Below, in pieces: positions 1 through 5,240 of a stretch of 5,240 nt of DNA. The translations under genes were made by a program, and so were the position numbers. Positions within the stretch are counted from its first letter, which is position 1. Every line of letters starts with the position of its first letter. Source of the DNA: Phycisphaerales bacterium (lineage in GTDB: Bacteria > Planctomycetota > Phycisphaerae > UBA1845); the NCBI GenBank assembly GCA_030612785.1, contig JAUWNF010000294.1, positions 1 through 5,240 on the forward strand. Direction: 5' to 3'. The notes under the pieces were generated by a model, which was not told where the DNA came from, did no database searches, and saw only the letters and a list, made by a program, of their open reading frames with translations.

Positions 1-2
1 AG

Positions 3-230
3 ACGACGCACAAGCCACCAGCACACGAACCGGGAGTGCTACCGGCTTGGCTACACGAACTTGGCGCCAACGTGATCATTACCGGCGGCATGGGGCAACG
101 GGCCCAGCAGCTCTTTGCGCAGAACGGCATCACCGTCGTGGGCGGCGCGCCGGCCGAGACTCCTGAACAACTGGCCTCCGCATACCTGAGCGGAACGCTG
201 CAGGCAGGAGAGAACATCTGTGATCACTGA
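3..230 (+). CDS. NifX/MTH1175-like dinitrogenase iron-molybdenum cofactor biosynthesis family protein, 3' part
   Basis: The reading frame is open from the left edge and ends at TGA 228-230, giving 75 visible residues. The visible part matches the C-terminal two thirds of the NifX/NafY/MTH1175 fold (family of dinitrogenase iron-molybdenum cofactor biosynthesis proteins): PGVLPAWLHELGANVII, then the glycine turn TGGMGQRAQQLF, then NGITVVGGA, and the family-typical ending GTLQAGENICDH. A GTG at 36 is in frame, but the conserved residues before it (PPAHEPG) show that the gene starts upstream of the window. Family members bind or carry iron-containing cofactors. Stand-alone copies occur widely in anaerobes without nitrogenase, so this is not evidence of nitrogen fixation. 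It lies 68 bases before the thiazole synthase on the same strand. The assignment to the family is strong; the exact role is unknown. Confidence 0.88.
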   Translation, partial: TTHKPPAHEPGVLPAWLHELGANVIITGGMGQRAQQLFAQNGITVVGGAPAETPEQLASAYLSGTLQAGENICDH

Positions 231-231
231 G

Positions 232-245
232 CCCGCCGAAGCGGG
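232..245. other. Small GC hairpin just after the NifX-like gene
   Basis: CCCGC (232-236) and GCGGG (241-245) form a perfect 5-bp stem closed by the tetraloop CGAA, one base after the stop codon of the upstream gene. No T-run follows, so it is not a standard intrinsic terminator. It could modestly stabilise the upstream 3' end or partly uncouple the two genes. The rest of the 68-base gap holds only the thi4 ribosome binding site; no TPP riboswitch core is present. Confidence 0.35.
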
Positions 246-283
246 GTTGCGGCAGAAGTGCGAACGGCGACCGGTAGCAGGTC

Positions 284-288
284 AGGAG
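284..288 (+). promoter_or_regulatory. Ribosome binding site of thi4
   Basis: AGGAG lies 10 bases before the ATG at 299. A nearer ATG at 294 reads only five codons before a stop in another frame, so 299 is the start used. Confidence 0.75.
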
Positions 289-298
289 CGACGATGCA

Positions 299-1105
299 AT
301 GCGCGGTTTGAAAGAGACGGATATCTCCAAAGCGATCATAAGTACGTATCACGACAAGCTGCTGGGCAGGATCGTCAATGACGTACTCATCGTCGGGGCT
401 GGTCCCTCGGGCATGACCGCAGCGTTCTGTCTCGCCCAGAAGGGCTTGAAGGTAACCCTGTTGGAGAAGCGGCTGTCTCCCGGGGGAGGCATATGGGGGG
501 GCGGCATGGGCATGAGCCAGGTCGTTGTCCAAGATGACGTCCTGCCCTTGCTGGACGAAATCGGCGTCGTCCCCCAAGCCTGGCGCAACGGGTTACACAC
601 GGTCGATGCGATCGAACTGGCTGCCGGTTTGTGCTTGAAGGTGGTTCAATCCGGAGCCGCGCTGTTCAACCTTCTCACGGTAGAGGACGTGTGCGTTCAC
701 CGCGAACGGGTTGCCGGCGTGGTGGTGAATCGCAGTATGATCGGCGAATCCCTTCCGGTTGACCCGGTCACGTTCTCGGCGAAGGCGGTCATAGATGGTA
801 CAGGCCATGAAGCCGCGGTAGTGGGCACCCTCCGCAGACGAGGCCTGTTGGCCAGCGCCGCGGGTGCCGAACAACCGTGCGAAGGTCCCATGGACGCCAT
901 GTCGGGAGAGACTTTCGTGGTCGAGAATGTTGCGGAGGTCTTCCCGGGCCTGTGGGTCGCCGGGATGAGTGTCTGCGCGACGTTTGGCGGCCCGCGTATG
1001 GGGCCGATCTTCGGCGGAATGCTCCTCTCGGGCAAGCGCGTGGCCGAACTTGTTGCCGCCACCCTGACGGAATCCAGAGAACGGGCTCCAGCGATTCAGA
1101 AATGA
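299..1105 (+). CDS. thi4: THI4-type ADP-thiazole synthase (sulfide-dependent type)
   Basis: This 268-residue protein belongs to the THI4 family, which makes the ADP-linked thiazole moiety of thiamine from NAD and glycine, using Fe(II) and either sulfide or a protein cysteine as the sulfur source. Visible features are the dinucleotide-binding GAGPSG (33-38) followed by LLEKR (54-58), the Gly-rich loop PGGGIWGGGMGM (61-72), the VDP motif (154-156), DGTGH (166-170), and the C-terminal GMSVCATFGGPRMGPIFGGMLLSGK (222-246). Length fits archaeal and bacterial members, and there is no eukaryotic-style extension. By alignment with archaeal THI4, D155 and H170 are the likely iron ligands. Yeast THI4 donates sulfur from a Cys two residues before this Asp and archaeal enzymes usually have His there; here it is Pro153. 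A sulfide-using, multi-turnover enzyme is therefore likely. Older annotations call such proteins ribose-1,5-bisphosphate isomerase. No TPP riboswitch is visible upstream. Confidence 0.93.
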   Translation: MRGLKETDISKAIISTYHDKLLGRIVNDVLIVGAGPSGMTAAFCLAQKGLKVTLLEKRLSPGGGIWGGGMGMSQVVVQDDVLPLLDEIGVVPQAWRNGLHTVDAIELAAGLCLKVVQSGAALFNLLTVEDVCVHRERVAGVVVNRSMIGESLPVDPVTFSAKAVIDGTGHEAAVVGTLRRRGLLASAAGAEQPCEGPMDAMSGETFVVENVAEVFPGLWVAGMSVCATFGGPRMGPIFGGMLLSGKRVAELVAATLTESRERAPAIQK

Positions 1106-1141
1106 CCGGACCACAACTCCTGAGCGCCCGAGGCTGCACGT

Positions 1142-1147
1142 AAAGGG
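1142..1147 (+). promoter_or_regulatory. Ribosome binding site deciding the fmdB-like start
   Basis: AAAGGG abuts the ATG at 1148 but sits 9 bases before the ATG at 1157. Only 1157 has workable spacing, and it gives the family-standard N-terminus MPTYEYEC. The start is therefore placed at 1157 rather than at 1148. Confidence 0.75.
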
Positions 1148-1156
1148 ATGCCCCCA

Positions 1157-1414
1157 ATGCCCACATACGAATACGAATGCCAAGAGTGCGGACACCGGTT
1201 CGAGCAATTCCAGAACATGAAGGACAAGCCGCTGAAAACCTGTCCCACATGTGGAGGCTCAGTACGTCGACTGCTCGGAACGGGGGCAGCGGTGATCTTC
1301 AAGGGATCCGGCTTCCACAAGACGGATTACCAGCAGTCCGGAACCCGGTGTGGCCAGGAAAGGCCATGTTGCGGCCGAGACACCCGCTGCGACACGCCTC
1401 CGTGCAGCGATTGA
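1157..1414 (+). CDS. FmdB-family zinc-ribbon protein with Cys-rich tail
   Basis: This small protein of 85 residues begins MPTYEYECQECGHRF, the hallmark of the FmdB / CxxC_CxxC_SSSS family. Two knuckles, C8-x2-C11 and C29-x2-C32, should bind one zinc ion. They are followed by the conserved stretch RRLLGTGAAVIFKGSGFHKTDY (37-58). The FmdB name comes from a proposed regulator in a formamidase/amidase cluster, but the general role of the family is not established. Many members end in a Ser-rich tail; this one ends instead in a Cys-rich tail with Cys at 65, 71, 72, 78 and 83, which could form a second metal site. The gene lies 51 bases after thi4 and 43 bases before the radical SAM gene, so co-transcription is likely. 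The family call is firm; the function is unknown. Confidence 0.9.
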   Translation: MPTYEYECQECGHRFEQFQNMKDKPLKTCPTCGGSVRRLLGTGAAVIFKGSGFHKTDYQQSGTRCGQERPCCGRDTRCDTPPCSD

Positions 1415-1444
1415 ACATCGGCTTGCTTCGGGGGCGCACATGCC

Positions 1445-1450
1445 GGGAGG
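1445..1450 (+). promoter_or_regulatory. Ribosome binding site deciding the radical SAM start
   Basis: GGGAGG lies 7 bases before the ATG at 1458. The same frame is open further upstream into the fmdB-like gene, but this site and the family-standard N-terminus (FGPVPSRRLGRSLG) fix the start at 1458. Confidence 0.8.
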
Positions 1451-1457
1451 TGTTGGT

Positions 1458-2375
1458 ATGAGCCATGTTTTTGGTCCTGTGCCCTCGCGTCGGCTTGGCC
1501 GGTCGCTCGGGGTAGACGTTGTTCCATTCAAAACCTGCACGTACGATTGCATCTACTGCCAGCTCAGCCGGACAACGTGTAAGACCGTCGAGCGGAAAGA
1601 ATGGGTGCCGCTTGAGGACGTTCTTGATGAAGTCAAGTCGAAGCTCTCCAAACGTCCGGACTATATAACGCTTAGCGGTTCCGGCGAGCCGACGCTCTTC
1701 TCGCGGCTGGGTGATCTGATCGACGGCATTAAGCGCATGACCAACGTTCCTGTTGCGCTCCTGACGAACGGGTCGCTGCTGTGGCAACCCGAGGTGCGCG
1801 GGGCCATTCGGGATGTGGATCTGCTCATTCCTTCGCTCGATGCCGGCGACGAGGCAGTATTCCATCAGGTTAACCGCCCTCACCAAGCGATTTCGTTTGA
1901 TCGGCTAATTGACGGCTTGGTGGCATCGAGGGAGGCCTGTCGCGGCCGGTATTGGTTGGAGGTGTTTCTTCTGGAAGGCTACACGGCCACCGAAGCCGAG
2001 GTGAAGAAGCTGGCTCAATACGCCGGTCTCATCAAGCCCGATCGCATCCAGATCAACACCGTGACGCGCCCGCCAGCCGAGAGCTTTGCCGCGGGCGTTT
2101 CACGCGAGCGCCTGCCCGAGTTGGCGCGTCTTTTTGATCCACCCGCCGAAGTGGTCGCCGATTATCACCACGTGCACGAGCAAACTCCGTTCGCGGTGAG
2201 CCGAGACGAGATCCTAAGCCTGCTGCGCAGGCGACCGTGCTCGATAGACGGCATTGCACAGGGACTCAGTATGCATCCAAACGAGGTCGTCAAGTACGTC
2301 GAAGCGCTTGCGGCGGAGAAGCTGGTGGAGACCACGTGGACATCGGGCAAGTGCTTCTATCGGGCTACAGACTGA
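1458..2375 (+). CDS. Radical SAM protein of the COG0731 (TYW1-related) type with C-terminal winged helix
   Basis: The product has 305 residues. It opens with FGPVPSRRLGRSLGVD (5-20), typical of COG0731 proteins, which are often loosely labelled wyosine synthetase-like Fe-S oxidoreductases. The 4Fe-4S/SAM motif C-x3-C-x2-C is at C27, C31 and C34 (CTYDCIYC). The Gly-rich SAM-binding segment LSGSGEPTLFSRLG spans 72-85. LLTNGSLL (101-108), PSLDAGDE (125-132), VNRPH (138-142) and QINTVTRPPAE (198-208) are further family blocks. Residues about 248-303 look like a small winged-helix domain (DEILSLLRRRPCSIDGIAQGL and on to GKCFYRA), suggesting nucleic acid or protein binding. The substrate is not known, and true tRNA wyosine synthesis is mainly archaeal and eukaryotic, so that name should not be used. 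Genes of this type are often found near NifX/MTH1175-like genes in anaerobes, as here. It is probably the last gene of the + strand group. Confidence 0.9.
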   Translation: MSHVFGPVPSRRLGRSLGVDVVPFKTCTYDCIYCQLSRTTCKTVERKEWVPLEDVLDEVKSKLSKRPDYITLSGSGEPTLFSRLGDLIDGIKRMTNVPVALLTNGSLLWQPEVRGAIRDVDLLIPSLDAGDEAVFHQVNRPHQAISFDRLIDGLVASREACRGRYWLEVFLLEGYTATEAEVKKLAQYAGLIKPDRIQINTVTRPPAESFAAGVSRERLPELARLFDPPAEVVADYHHVHEQTPFAVSRDEILSLLRRRPCSIDGIAQGLSMHPNEVVKYVEALAAEKLVETTWTSGKCFYRATD

Positions 2376-2469
2376 CCCAAAAGGATTCGCGAAACAGGAA
2401 TCTGAGGAACCCGACGGGCAGACGCCAAATGCGTGGTCGAATTGGAATCCATTCCCCATTTTCAATTCT
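2376..2469. other. Convergent intergenic region, no convincing terminator
   Basis: This 94-base stretch separates the stop of the radical SAM gene from the stop of proS on the other strand. I see only weak structures: GATTC/GAATC at about 2384-2402, and a nested inverted repeat in which GAATTG (2439-2444) can pair with CAATTC (2463-2468) around GGAAT/ATTCC. Neither is a GC-rich stem followed by a T-run on either strand. The right end enters the 7-base repeat array. Confidence 0.4.
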
Positions 2470-2490
2470 TCATTCTCCATTCTCCATTTC
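2449..2490. repeat. Six imperfect copies of a 7-base tandem repeat
   Basis: The + strand reads CCATTCC, CCATTTT, CAATTCT, TCATTCT, CCATTCT, CCATTTC, with consensus CCATTCT and the core ATT kept in all six copies. It is an AT-richer pyrimidine tract in otherwise GC-rich DNA. It resembles the short tandem heptamer repeats (STRR-type) described in cyanobacteria. The right half codes for the last residues and stop codon of proS on the - strand. Confidence 0.8.
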
Positions 2491-4236
2491 CCGGTCGAGG
2501 ACTTTGGGCACGCGGAAGAAGCTGCCCTGGTGCTGAGGGGCGTTGGCCAACGCTCGGACTACTGAGAACACGTCAGCCAAGGGCGTCTTGCGAATGTCTT
2601 TCTCCTCGCGGCGCTTGACCTCGGCGATTCCTTCGTTCAGACCGCGTTTACCGATGACTACGCGGATCGGGATTCCGATCAGGTCGGCGTCCTTGAACTT
2701 GAACCCCGGCCGGGCATCGCGGTCGTCCAGCAACACTTCGATGCCGGCGGCTTCCAGATCGTCGTGCAGCTTTCTGGCGGTGCCTATGACCTCGCTGTCG
2801 CGAACGTCGAGCGCGACGATCACCACGTGATACGGGGCGATGTTCAACGGCCAGCAGATGCCGTTCTCGTCGTGGAAAGCCTCGATGGCGGCGACCATGA
2901 TGCGGTTCAGCCCGATCCCGTAGCAGCCCATGATGATTGGCTTGGACGAGCCGTGTTTGTCGAGGAAGGTGGCCTTCATCGCCTCGGAGTACTTGGTGCC
3001 GAGCTTGAACAAGTGGCCGACCTTGATGCACTTCTCGAAGATCAGGGACGAACCCGAAGGGCTCTCGTCGCCCTCAACCGCGTAACGAATGTCGGCGACT
3101 TGGCGGACTTCAAAATCCCGACCGGGATTCACGCCCGTAAGGTGATAGTCGGTTTTATTGGCACCGGTAACGGCGTTGTGCATTACAGAGACCGCCTGGT
3201 CGGCAATGACGCGGGCCTTCAAGCCGATCGGGCCGGCAAAACCGACGTCGGCGCCGGTTACCTTCTCGATGGTGGCGGGCGACGCCATGGTCAGGCTCAC
3301 ACCTCCGGCGACACGGGCCAGCTTCGTCTCGTTCACTTCGTGATCGCCGCGCACCAGGGCAACCAGCGGCCGGTCTTCGCTCTCGTAGATGATGGTTTTG
3401 ATCATGTCCCGCGGCTGACACTTGAGGAACCCGGACACCTGCTCGATGGTGCTGAGGCCCGGTGTGTGCACCTCCTCGATTTCGGCGAGCGCGGCGCCGG
3501 GCTCTTCCGGCAGCGGAGCTATGGCTGCCCGTTCCAGGTTGGCTGCGTACGCCCCGTCTTCACTGCGGACCAGATAGTCCTCGCCCGCCTCGGTACCGAC
3601 CATGAACTCGTGCGAGGCGTCGCCGCTGATGGTGCCTGACTCGGCTTCGACCACGATGTACGGCAGGCCGCAACGCTCGAAAACGCGGCAATAGGCCTGA
3701 TACATCCGCTCACAACTCGCGTCCAGCCCATCCTTGTCCGCATCGAAGGAGTAACCGTCCTTCGTGTGAAACTCGCGCGGACGCAGCACGCCGCTCTTGG
3801 GGCGGGCTTCGTCGCGGAACTTGGTCTGCATCTGGTAGAGCGTCAGGGGAAGTTGTTTGTAGCCGCTAACGAAGGTCCGCACGGTGTCGATGATGATTTC
3901 TTCGTGCGCCGGGCCTAGCACGATGCCCTTGCGGAACGGCTTGTCGGGCAGGCGCACGAGGGTCTCGCCCATGGCTTCGGCCCGTCCGCTCTCCTCCCAC
4001 AACCCGATCGGTTGCATGGCGGGCATGTGCAGTTCGATGGCCCCGGCGGCGTTCATCTCCTCGCGGATGATCTGCTCGACCTTGCGCAGCACACGGTAGC
4101 CCAGGGGCAGATAGGTGTATGCTCCGGCCGCCACCTGACGGATCAGCCCCGCCCGGATCATCAACCGGTGTGACGGCACGGTGGCATCGGCCGGGACATG
4201 TCTCGACGTCGGAATGAAGTACTTGGTCCAAAGCAT
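2470..4236 (-). CDS. proS: Proline--tRNA ligase, bacterial type with editing domain
   Basis: This cytoplasmic class II synthetase charges tRNA-Pro. The 588 residues are close to the roughly 570 usual for the bacterial type. The N-terminus (YFIPTSRHVPADA, then SHRLMIRAGLIRQVAAGAYTYLPLG) aligns with the family start. Motif 2 is FRDEARPKSGVLRPREF (140-156) followed by KDGYSFD, and motif 3 is GCYGIGLNRIM (437-447). Between them, residues about 225-405 form the YbaK-like editing domain that clears Ala-tRNA-Pro, with K280 in DMIKTIIY and RGDHEVNETKL (296-306). The anticodon-binding domain runs from about 464 to 565. The frame is open 78 codons further upstream, but that part overlaps the TSP3 gene and is not conserved. 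The ATG at 4236 has no Shine-Dalgarno. The tail after about 565 is unusual, and its last six residues (EMENGE) come from the 7-base repeats. The gene lies 116 bases after the TSP3 gene, with no obvious functional link. Confidence 0.97.
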   Translation of the reverse strand: MLWTKYFIPTSRHVPADATVPSHRLMIRAGLIRQVAAGAYTYLPLGYRVLRKVEQIIREEMNAAGAIELHMPAMQPIGLWEESGRAEAMGETLVRLPDKPFRKGIVLGPAHEEIIIDTVRTFVSGYKQLPLTLYQMQTKFRDEARPKSGVLRPREFHTKDGYSFDADKDGLDASCERMYQAYCRVFERCGLPYIVVEAESGTISGDASHEFMVGTEAGEDYLVRSEDGAYAANLERAAIAPLPEEPGAALAEIEEVHTPGLSTIEQVSGFLKCQPRDMIKTIIYESEDRPLVALVRGDHEVNETKLARVAGGVSLTMASPATIEKVTGADVGFAGPIGLKARVIADQAVSVMHNAVTGANKTDYHLTGVNPGRDFEVRQVADIRYAVEGDESPSGSSLIFEKCIKVGHLFKLGTKYSEAMKATFLDKHGSSKPIIMGCYGIGLNRIMVAAIEAFHDENGICWPLNIAPYHVVIVALDVRDSEVIGTARKLHDDLEAAGIEVLLDDRDARPGFKFKDADLIGIPIRVVIGKRGLNEGIAEVKRREEKDIRKTPLADVFSVVRALANAPQHQGSFFRVPKVLDREMENGE

Positions 4237-4243
4237 AGCGGGG

Positions 4244-4272
4244 TTGATACCGAGTAACCGGACGTGCTGCAA
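4244..4272 (-). promoter_or_regulatory. Possible weak promoter for proS
   Basis: On the - strand TTGCAG (4272-4267) and TATCAA (4249-4244) are separated by 17 bases. They match the sigma-70 consensus at 3 of 6 and 4 of 6 positions. Only 7 bases separate the -10-like box from the proS ATG, so transcription would start at or next to the start codon. The match is weak and could be chance; it is noted because proS has no Shine-Dalgarno. Confidence 0.25.
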
Positions 4273-4352
4273 CCGAGACCGTGGAGCAAATCGTGGAATG
4301 TGTGCAGCGCCCGCGCGAAGGACTTGCCTGGACCATGCCCCGGCGGGGATTA

Positions 4353-5240
4353 TCAACTCCGGTTTCGTCGGGCGCGTCTCAGCCCGATCTTCATCCGACC
4401 GACGCCCAAGAGCATCAAACACATGCTGAGCAGACCCGTCGTACCGCACGGAGCCACCCCCGCACCGCATTCGGTCGTCGTCAGCAACGGCCGACCGGTG
4501 GAGGGCTCCTCACACGCGTCGCCGATGCCGTCACGGTCCGTGTCCACCTGGTCGATGTTGGCCACGGTCGGACAGTTGTCGCAGAGATCGCCCACACCGT
4601 CGCCATCGCCGTCAGCCTGATCGGAATTGGCAACCGTTGGACAGTTGTCCACGCTGTCGGGCACCCCATCGCCATCGATGTCGCTGTCCGGAGGAAGCAC
4701 CGGGCACCCGTTGGTGTCCACGGCCACGCCCAGTTCGGTGCCTGGACAATCGTCGTTGCAGTCCAACACGCCATCATGATCGGAGTCGATGTCCGGTACG
4801 CCGCAGCCGCAGACCCCCGGTTCCGTCTTGTCCGGATCGTCCGGGCACAGATCGGTTTCCGGCGGCACGCCGTTGGTGTCGCAGGCATCGCCGATGCCAT
4901 CAGCGTCGGCGTCGGCTTGGTCGGGGTCGGCCACCTCAGGGCAGTTGTCGCAGGCATCACCCTTGCCGTCCTGATCGGCGTCAAACTGACTCAGGTTCGG
5001 CGTTTGGGGGCAGTTGTCACAGGCGTCTCCGACCCGATCCTTATCCTGGTCCTCTTGGTTCGGATTGGAGACCGTGGGGCAGTTGTCCTCGGAGTCGGGC
5101 ACGCCGTCGCCGTCTTCGTCTTCCTCTTCCTCAACACCGTTGGTGTCAGCCTCCTCCTCTTCGGCGCCGTTGGTGTCCGCATCGCCGGTTAACTTCTCGC
5201 AGATATCCAAAACGCCGTTATCGTTGAGGTCGGCGTCGAT
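4353..5240 (-). CDS. Thrombospondin type 3 repeat protein with C-terminal sorting-type tail, 5' end outside the window
   Basis: The frame is open to the right edge, leaving 295 visible residues and a missing N-terminus, where a signal peptide would be expected. The first residues ([14 protein letters not shown]) are a dockerin/EF-hand-like calcium loop. A Glu-rich stretch with two ADTNG-x-EEEE units follows, then TSP3 modules of the form D-x-D-x-DG-x-x-D-x-x-DNCP...NxxQ...GDACD. Each module is rich in Asp and in paired Cys and should bind calcium. A divergent central part contains [17 protein letters not shown] and [11 protein letters not shown]. The C-terminus (about residues 258-295) has a Cys-containing Gly-rich stretch, a short hydrophobic segment ([13 protein letters not shown]) and a basic end (RRARRNRS), the layout of PEP-CTERM/MYXO-CTERM-like sorting signals. 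A secreted or surface-anchored structural or adhesive protein is likely; the ligand is unknown. An alternative start at TTG 5210 is not credible, because the upstream codons continue the domain. Confidence 0.9.
   Translation of the reverse strand: MDADLNDNGVLDICEKLTGDADTNGAEEEEADTNGVEEEEDEDGDGVPDSEDNCPTVSNPNQEDQDKDRVGDACDNCPQTPNLSQFDADQDGKGDACDNCPEVADPDQADADADGIGDACDTNGVPPETDLCPDDPDKTEPGVCGCGVPDIDSDHDGVLDCNDDCPGTELGVAVDTNGCPVLPPDSDIDGDGVPDSVDNCPTVANSDQADGDGDGVGDLCDNCPTVANIDQVDTDRDGIGDACEEPSTGRPLLTTTECGAGVAPCGTTGLLSMCLMLLGVGRMKIGLRRARRNRS
4573..5087. repeat. DNA-level repeat of the TSP3 modules
   Basis: The octamer CAGTTGTC (coding for the D-N-C of DNCP on the - strand) occurs at 4573, 4642, 4942, 5011 and 5080. 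The spacings are 69, 300, 69 and 69 bases, so the basic unit is 69 bases or 23 residues, interrupted by a 100-residue divergent segment. This is a coding repeat, not CRISPR. Confidence 0.85.
5121..5180 (-). repeat. 30-base coding duplication (ADTNG-x-EEEE twice)
   Basis: Two adjacent 30-base units encode [10 protein letters not shown] and [10 protein letters not shown]. The shared core CCGTTGGTGTC (+ strand) is at 5137 and 5167, exactly 30 bases apart. The same 11-mer occurs twice more in the gene, at 4708 and 4870, where it also encodes DTNG. Confidence 0.8.

Noticed and set aside
3..230. Evidence for nitrogen fixation
   Set aside because: The NifX-like family is common in organisms without nitrogenase and no nif structural gene is in the window.
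231..298. TPP riboswitch ahead of the thiazole synthase
   Set aside because: The gap is only 68 bases and lacks the CTGAGA core and its partner element. Any riboswitch would have to precede the NifX-like gene, outside the window.
593..1207. Open frame of 204 codons on the - strand across thi4
   Set aside because: It overlaps a well-conserved enzyme gene and extends into the fmdB-like gene, with no recognisable family.
1350..1457. Upstream extension of the radical SAM frame by 36 codons
   Set aside because: It overlaps the fmdB-like gene, is not conserved, and a good ribosome binding site serves the ATG at 1458.
1299..1886. Open frame of 195 codons on the - strand across the fmdB-like and radical SAM genes
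   Set aside because: It lies opposite two recognised genes and shows no domain or plausible start signal.
2764..3639. Long + strand open frame (291 codons) inside proS
   Set aside because: It is a shadow of the proS coding strand in GC-rich DNA. It has no recognisable domain, and proS is unambiguous.
4237..4470. N-terminal extension of proS by 78 codons
   Set aside because: It overlaps the TSP3 3' end, is unlike any synthetase domain, and the family N-terminus begins at 4236.
4573..5087. CRISPR-like regular repeats
   Set aside because: The regular spacing comes from 23-residue coding modules with diverged copies in a single open frame.
4281..5192. Long + strand open frame (303 codons) antisense to the TSP3 gene
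   Set aside because: It is rich in V, G and A with a periodic pattern that mirrors the Asp-rich TSP3 repeats on the other strand. This is a common artefact of such repeats; the - strand frame has recognisable domains.

Overview
The window looks like chromosomal DNA from a GC-rich bacterium, probably an anaerobic or microaerophilic member of the Planctomycetota or a related lineage. This is an inference. It rests on the mix of a calcium-binding thrombospondin type 3 (TSP3) repeat protein with a Cys-containing C-terminal sorting-type tail, a prokaryotic Fe(II)/sulfide-type THI4 thiazole synthase, and a NifX-like cofactor protein. No phage, IS element, CRISPR array, rRNA or tRNA is visible.

Left half (1-2375, + strand): four genes in one direction with gaps of 68, 51 and 43 bases, a plausible operon. 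In order they are the 3' end of a NifX/MTH1175-like protein (3-230), a THI4-type ADP-thiazole synthase (299-1105), a small FmdB-family zinc-ribbon protein with a Cys-rich tail (1157-1414), and a COG0731-type radical SAM protein with a C-terminal winged-helix region (1458-2375). The last three have good Shine-Dalgarno sequences. All four belong to families tied to iron, sulfur or zinc, so a link to Fe-S or sulfide-dependent cofactor chemistry is reasonable but unproven. The THI4 has neither Cys nor His at the position of the sulfur-donating Cys of yeast THI4; it has Pro.

Junction (2376-2469): a short convergent intergenic region with no convincing terminator. It runs into six imperfect copies of a 7-base repeat (2449-2490) that also encode the last residues and stop codon of proS on the other strand.

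Right half (2470-5240, - strand): proS, a full-length bacterial-type prolyl-tRNA synthetase with an editing domain (2470-4236), lies 116 bases downstream of a TSP3-repeat secreted or surface protein (4353-5240) whose N-terminus lies outside the window. proS has no Shine-Dalgarno and may be leaderless. The two right-hand genes have no obvious functional link.

I did not find a clearly new multi-gene system. The items most worth a second look are the unusual THI4 residue within its metal/sulfur gene cluster, and the heptamer repeat array built into the end of proS.
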